Positions 61,016 to 64,000 of a stretch of DNA of 64,000 nucleotides are shown here, in pieces (the first letter of the stretch is position 1; the number at the start of each line of letters is the position of its first letter). The DNA is taken from the NCBI GenBank assembly GCA_965222315.1, contig OZ244951.1:3906001-3970000 (forward strand), read 5' to 3'. A model generated the notes under the pieces. It worked only from the letters and a program-made list of their open reading frames with translations, ran no database searches and was not told where the DNA came from. This stretch comes from JACKII01 sp965222315. GTDB taxonomy: Bacteria; Pseudomonadota; Alphaproteobacteria; Bin95. A program made the position numbers and the translations under genes.

Positions 61016-61120
61016 CGCCGTCATTGCGAGTCCGGCCAATGGCCGGGCGAAGCAATCTGCCAGTGAGCCTGCCTAAAACAGAAATTGCCGCGCCCGCTGC
61101 GCGGGCTCGCAATGACGGCG
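61016..61120. repeat. palindromic repeat, family A
   Basis: CGCCGTCATTGCGAG (61016-61030) is a perfect inverted match to CTCGCAATGACGGCG (61106-61120). GCGAAGCAATC occurs inside, as in the copy at 8901. A degenerate extra arm, TCGCCGTCATTGGGAG, lies at about 60981. Confidence 0.85.
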
Positions 61121-61146
61121 AGGGAGGGGTGAAGGAGAGTTAAAAC

Positions 61147-62601
61147 CTAGAGCAGCATCAGCGCCGGGTTTTCCAGGTAGGGCTTTAAGGCCGCCAGGAA
61201 TTCCGCGCCGAGAGCGCCGTCGATCACCCGGTGATCTACCGACAGGGTGCAGCTCATGACGGTGGCGACAGCCAACTGGCCATCCTTCACCACGGGGCGC
61301 TGCTCACCCGCACCAACGGCCAGGATTGCGCCCTGGGGCGGGTTGATGACGGCGTCGAAATTCTTGATGCCGAACATGCCCAGGTTGGAGATGGAGAAGG
61401 TGCCGCCGGTGAACTCCATCGGCTTCAGCTTGCCTTCCCGGGCGCGCTTGGCGAGGTCAGCCATCTCCGCGGAGATCTCAGCCAGGCCCTTCTTGTGGGC
61501 CTCCCGGATGATCGGCGTGATCAGGCCGCCGGGGATCGCCACCGCCACCGAAATGTCGGCGGAATCGAACTTCAGCAGCCCCTGCTCCGTGTAGGCGGCG
61601 TTGGCATCCGGCACGCGCATTAGGGCCATGGCGGCGGCCTTGATGATGAAATCGTTGACGGAGACCTTCACCCCTTCGGGCGCGTTCGCGTTGATCTGCT
61701 TGCGGGACTCCAGCAGCGTGTCCAGTTCCACATCCACCGTCAGGTAGAAATGCGGCACCGTCTGCTTCGACTCGGTCAGGCGGCGGGCAATGGTCTTGCG
61801 CATACTGGTGTGCGGGATCAGCTCGTAGTCCGGCAAACCAGCGAGGGCCGGGTCGTCTAGTTTCTGTGCGGCGGCATCCGAAGCGGCGGCGGGCGCGGCC
61901 TCCTCCGGCTGGGCGGGCAGGCCGTTCGCCAGCACGTCCTCGATATCGCGCTTGATGATGCGGCCGTTGGGACCGGACGCGGGAATGCGCTCCAGGGGCA
62001 AGTCGTTTTCGTGCGCCATGCGGCGGGCGAGCGGGCTGGCGAACAGGCGGCCGCTGCCGTCATTGCCGGCCGTACCGGCGGCAGCGCGCTCCACATCGGC
62101 CTTAACGATCTTGCCGCTCGGGCCCGTGGCGCTGACGGCCCCAAGATCGACGCCTTCCTGCCCGGCGATCCGGCGGGCGAGCGGTGTTGCCTTCACATCA
62201 CCCCCAGCGCCATTGCCGGCGGCGGATTTCTTATCCGGTTCGGGTTCGGACTCCTTCTCCGCCCCGGCTGATTCACCCTTGCCTTTCGCCACGGACGGGT
62301 CCGGCGCCCGGGATTCGGGAGAGGCGGCAGCCGACATCCGGATGTCTTCTTCGCTTTCCCCATCGGCCAGCATGACGGCAATAGGCGCGTTCACGGCGAC
62401 GCCCTCTGCCCCCTCCTCCACCAGAATTTTTCCGATGATGCCTTCATCGATGGACTCGAACTCCATCGTGGCCTTGTCCGTTTCGATTTCGGCGAGAATA
62501 TCGCCCGGCTTGACCGTATCGCCTTCCTGCACCATCCACTTGACCAGATTGCCTTCGGTCATGGTGGGCGAAAGCGCCGGCATCAGGATTTGCGTCGGCA
62601 T
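61147..62601 (-). CDS. pyruvate dehydrogenase complex E2, dihydrolipoyl acetyltransferase
   Basis: This 484-residue core enzyme transfers acetyl groups to CoA. Residues 1-80 are a lipoyl domain with Lys43 (ETDKATME). After an Ala/Glu/Pro-rich linker come two E3-binding domains in tandem (about 137-173, TPLARRIAGQEGVDL, and about 187-224, SPLARRMAHENDLPL), where one is usual. The catalytic domain ends with SVDHRVIDGALG (His457, Asp461). It lies 42 bases downstream of the E1 beta gene on the same strand and forms part of the pdh operon. Confidence 0.95.
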   Translation of the reverse strand: MPTQILMPALSPTMTEGNLVKWMVQEGDTVKPGDILAEIETDKATMEFESIDEGIIGKILVEEGAEGVAVNAPIAVMLADGESEEDIRMSAAASPESRAPDPSVAKGKGESAGAEKESEPEPDKKSAAGNGAGGDVKATPLARRIAGQEGVDLGAVSATGPSGKIVKADVERAAAGTAGNDGSGRLFASPLARRMAHENDLPLERIPASGPNGRIIKRDIEDVLANGLPAQPEEAAPAAASDAAAQKLDDPALAGLPDYELIPHTSMRKTIARRLTESKQTVPHFYLTVDVELDTLLESRKQINANAPEGVKVSVNDFIIKAAAMALMRVPDANAAYTEQGLLKFDSADISVAVAIPGGLITPIIREAHKKGLAEISAEMADLAKRAREGKLKPMEFTGGTFSISNLGMFGIKNFDAVINPPQGAILAVGAGEQRPVVKDGQLAVATVMSCTLSVDHRVIDGALGAEFLAALKPYLENPALMLL

Positions 62602-62643
62602 GTCGGGTTCCCTTCCGGCGCACCGGAACTCGTCTGCTGCAGG

Positions 62644-64000
62644 TTAGTCAGCGTAGGTGACCTTGCGCACCGCCTTCACGATGCGCTCGGCGCTGGGCAG
62701 GGCCAGCTTTTCCAGATTGGCGGCATACGGCATGGGCACGTCCTCGCCCGTCACCCGAAGTACCGGCGCATCAAGGTAGTCGAAGGCGTGCTCCATCATC
62801 AGCGCCGCCATTTCCGACCCGATGCCGGCATAGGGCCAGCCTTCCTCCACCGACACCAGACGGTTGGTCTTGCGGACCGACGCCACGATGGTTGCCACGT
62901 CCAACGGCCGGATGGTGCGCAGGTCGATAACCTCCGCCTCGATGCCCTGCTCCGCCAGTTCGTCGGCCGCGGCCAGCGCCTCCCGGCACATGAGCGAAAA
63001 GGCGGTGATGGTGACGTCGGACCCTTCGCGCAGGATGCGGGCCTTGCCGATCGGCACGGTCCAATCGGCATCCGTCGGCACTTCGAACGACTGGCCGTAG
63101 AGGATTTCGTTCTCCAGGAACACGACCGGGTTCGGATTGCGGATCGCGGATTTCAGCAGGCCCTTCGCGTCCGCCGCGCTGTAGGGCGAAATCACGATCA
63201 GGCCCGGAATGTGGCCGTACCAGCTGGCGTAGCACTGGGAGTGCTGGGCGGCGACCCGCGCCGCCGCTCCGTTCGGCCCGCGGAAGACGATGGGGCTGCC
63301 CATCTTGCCGCCAGCCATGTAGAGCGTCTTGGCGGCGGAGTTGATGATCTGGTCCATCGCCTGCATGGCGAAGTTGAAGGTCATGAACTCGACAATCGGG
63401 CGCAGGCCGCCCATGGCCGCTCCGACGCCGAGACCGGCGAAGCCGTGCTCCGTAATCGGCGTATCCTTGATGCGATGGCTGCCGAATTCGGCCAACAGGC
63501 CCTGGGTGATCTTGTAGGCGCCTTCGTACTCCGCGACTTCCTCGCCCATGACGAAGACGCGCTCGTCGCTGCGCAATTCTTCGGCCATAGCATCGCGCAA
63601 GGCTTCGCGCACAGTCTGGGTCTGGGTTTCGCCATAGGCGGGTTCCGCCGCGATATCGGCGCCCTGCAGCCCCTCGACCACGTCCGGCTCGATGGTTTTT
63701 TTCGGGCCGGCGGGCGCAGGCTCGCCGCCACCCTTGCCGCCGTAGCTTTTCTCGCCATCCTTGCCGCCGTCCGGTTTGGCCTTCTTGCCGCCGCCGGAAC
63801 CGCTGGCCTTGCCGTTGGCCTTTTTGGCGCTATCACCTTTGGCGCTATCACCATCATCGCTATCGCCGGCGGCCTTGCCATTCCCGGCCTTGCGCTCAGG
63901 GACGTTTTCGCCGTCTTCCACCAGCACGGCGATGGGTGCGTTGACGGCGATGCCTTCAGCGCCTTCGTCAACCAGAATGCGGCCGACCTTGCCCTCGTCA
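62644..64000 (-). CDS. pyruvate dehydrogenase complex E1 beta subunit with lipoyl domain (cut by window edge)
   Basis: This is the beta subunit of the decarboxylating E1 component. It is partial: the frame runs past base 64000, where the end of an N-terminal lipoyl domain is visible (GRILVDEGAEGIAVNAPIAV). A Lys/Gly/Asp/Ser-rich linker of ~70 residues follows. The transketolase-like domain has VFVMGEEVAEYEGAYKITQG, in full, and FRGPNGAAARVAAQHSQC. A lipoylated E1 beta is a known alphaproteobacterial feature. E1 alpha should lie just beyond the window. Confidence 0.95.
   Translation of the reverse strand, partial: DEGKVGRILVDEGAEGIAVNAPIAVLVEDGENVPERKAGNGKAAGDSDDGDSAKGDSAKKANGKASGSGGGKKAKPDGGKDGEKSYGGKGGGEPAPAGPKKTIEPDVVEGLQGADIAAEPAYGETQTQTVREALRDAMAEELRSDERVFVMGEEVAEYEGAYKITQGLLAEFGSHRIKDTPITEHGFAGLGVGAAMGGLRPIVEFMTFNFAMQAMDQIINSAAKTLYMAGGKMGSPIVFRGPNGAAARVAAQHSQCYASWYGHIPGLIVISPYSAADAKGLLKSAIRNPNPVVFLENEILYGQSFEVPTDADWTVPIGKARILREGSDVTITAFSLMCREALAAADELAEQGIEAEVIDLRTIRPLDVATIVASVRKTNRLVSVEEGWPYAGIGSEMAALMMEHAFDYLDAPVLRVTGEDVPMPYAANLEKLALPSAERIVKAVRKVTYAD

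Overview
The window is chromosomal DNA from a GC-rich bacterium, most likely a heterotrophic alphaproteobacterium of the Rhodospirillales type. The reasons are the suf operon order (Rrf2-type regulator, sufB, sufC, sufD, sufS, sufT, sufA), a pyruvate dehydrogenase E1 beta subunit that carries its own lipoyl domain, DUF1178 and DUF4169 proteins, and a gene set rich in short-chain dehydrogenases and small-molecule oxygenases. No rRNA, CRISPR array, prophage or replication origin was seen. One tRNA gene (Gln, anticodon TTG) is present.

Layout. 1-18.4 kb: catabolic genes (four SDRs, a 3-hydroxyisobutyrate-dehydrogenase-like enzyme, an M20 amidohydrolase, a PanE-like reductase with a TauD-like dioxygenase, a Baeyer-Villiger-type monooxygenase, an SMP-30 lactonase, panB and an alcohol dehydrogenase), plus small envelope proteins (Rap1a-like, glycine-zipper lipoprotein, a CTERM-sorted protein). 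18.6-20.1 kb: amino-acid:cation symporter. 20.1-26.3 kb: suf iron-sulfur assembly operon on the minus strand, with a perfect palindrome in front of its regulator and a strong terminator at its end. 26.3-35.6 kb: a MITE-like element, tRNA-Gln and more oxidoreductases. 35.7-39.9 kb: a CPA1 antiporter with a cyclic-nucleotide-binding tail, then mntR translationally coupled to an MFS transporter. 39.9-49 kb: a mainly minus-strand housekeeping block (Nudix, hydrolases, nitrilase-like enzyme, glutaredoxin, ComF, a four-domain rhodanese, a molybdopterin oxidoreductase). 49.1-49.5 kb: a decayed BrnT/BrnA toxin-antitoxin relic. 49.7-53.2 kb: nrdA and nrdB (class Ia ribonucleotide reductase) and a GFA-family protein. 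57.1-64 kb: acyl-CoA dehydrogenase, phytanoyl-CoA dioxygenase-like protein, acyl-CoA carboxylase beta subunit, and the pyruvate dehydrogenase E2 and E1 beta genes.

The most unusual part is 53.8-57.1 kb. A strikingly AT-rich island lies between two copies of the 3' end of the acyl-CoA dehydrogenase gene. Its left edge is a chimera: a decayed dehydrogenase 3' fragment joined, at a 3-bp microhomology, to the last 99 codons of a diverged nrdB. The island holds an unrecognised 289-residue protein with a C-terminal membrane anchor. Sixteen bases downstream is a small potassium-channel-like gene (TTLGYGD filter) that has been split by a complete 1,104-bp IS481-family element. The element has 18-bp terminal repeats and a 7-bp target duplication. 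Removing it together with one target copy restores a single open frame of 171 codons. The two genes look like a former two-gene membrane module brought in by horizontal transfer, and they are the best candidate here for an undescribed system. Its function cannot be read from the sequence.

Several families of dispersed palindromic repeats punctuate the intergenic spaces, including one between nrdA and nrdB and one inside the suf operon.
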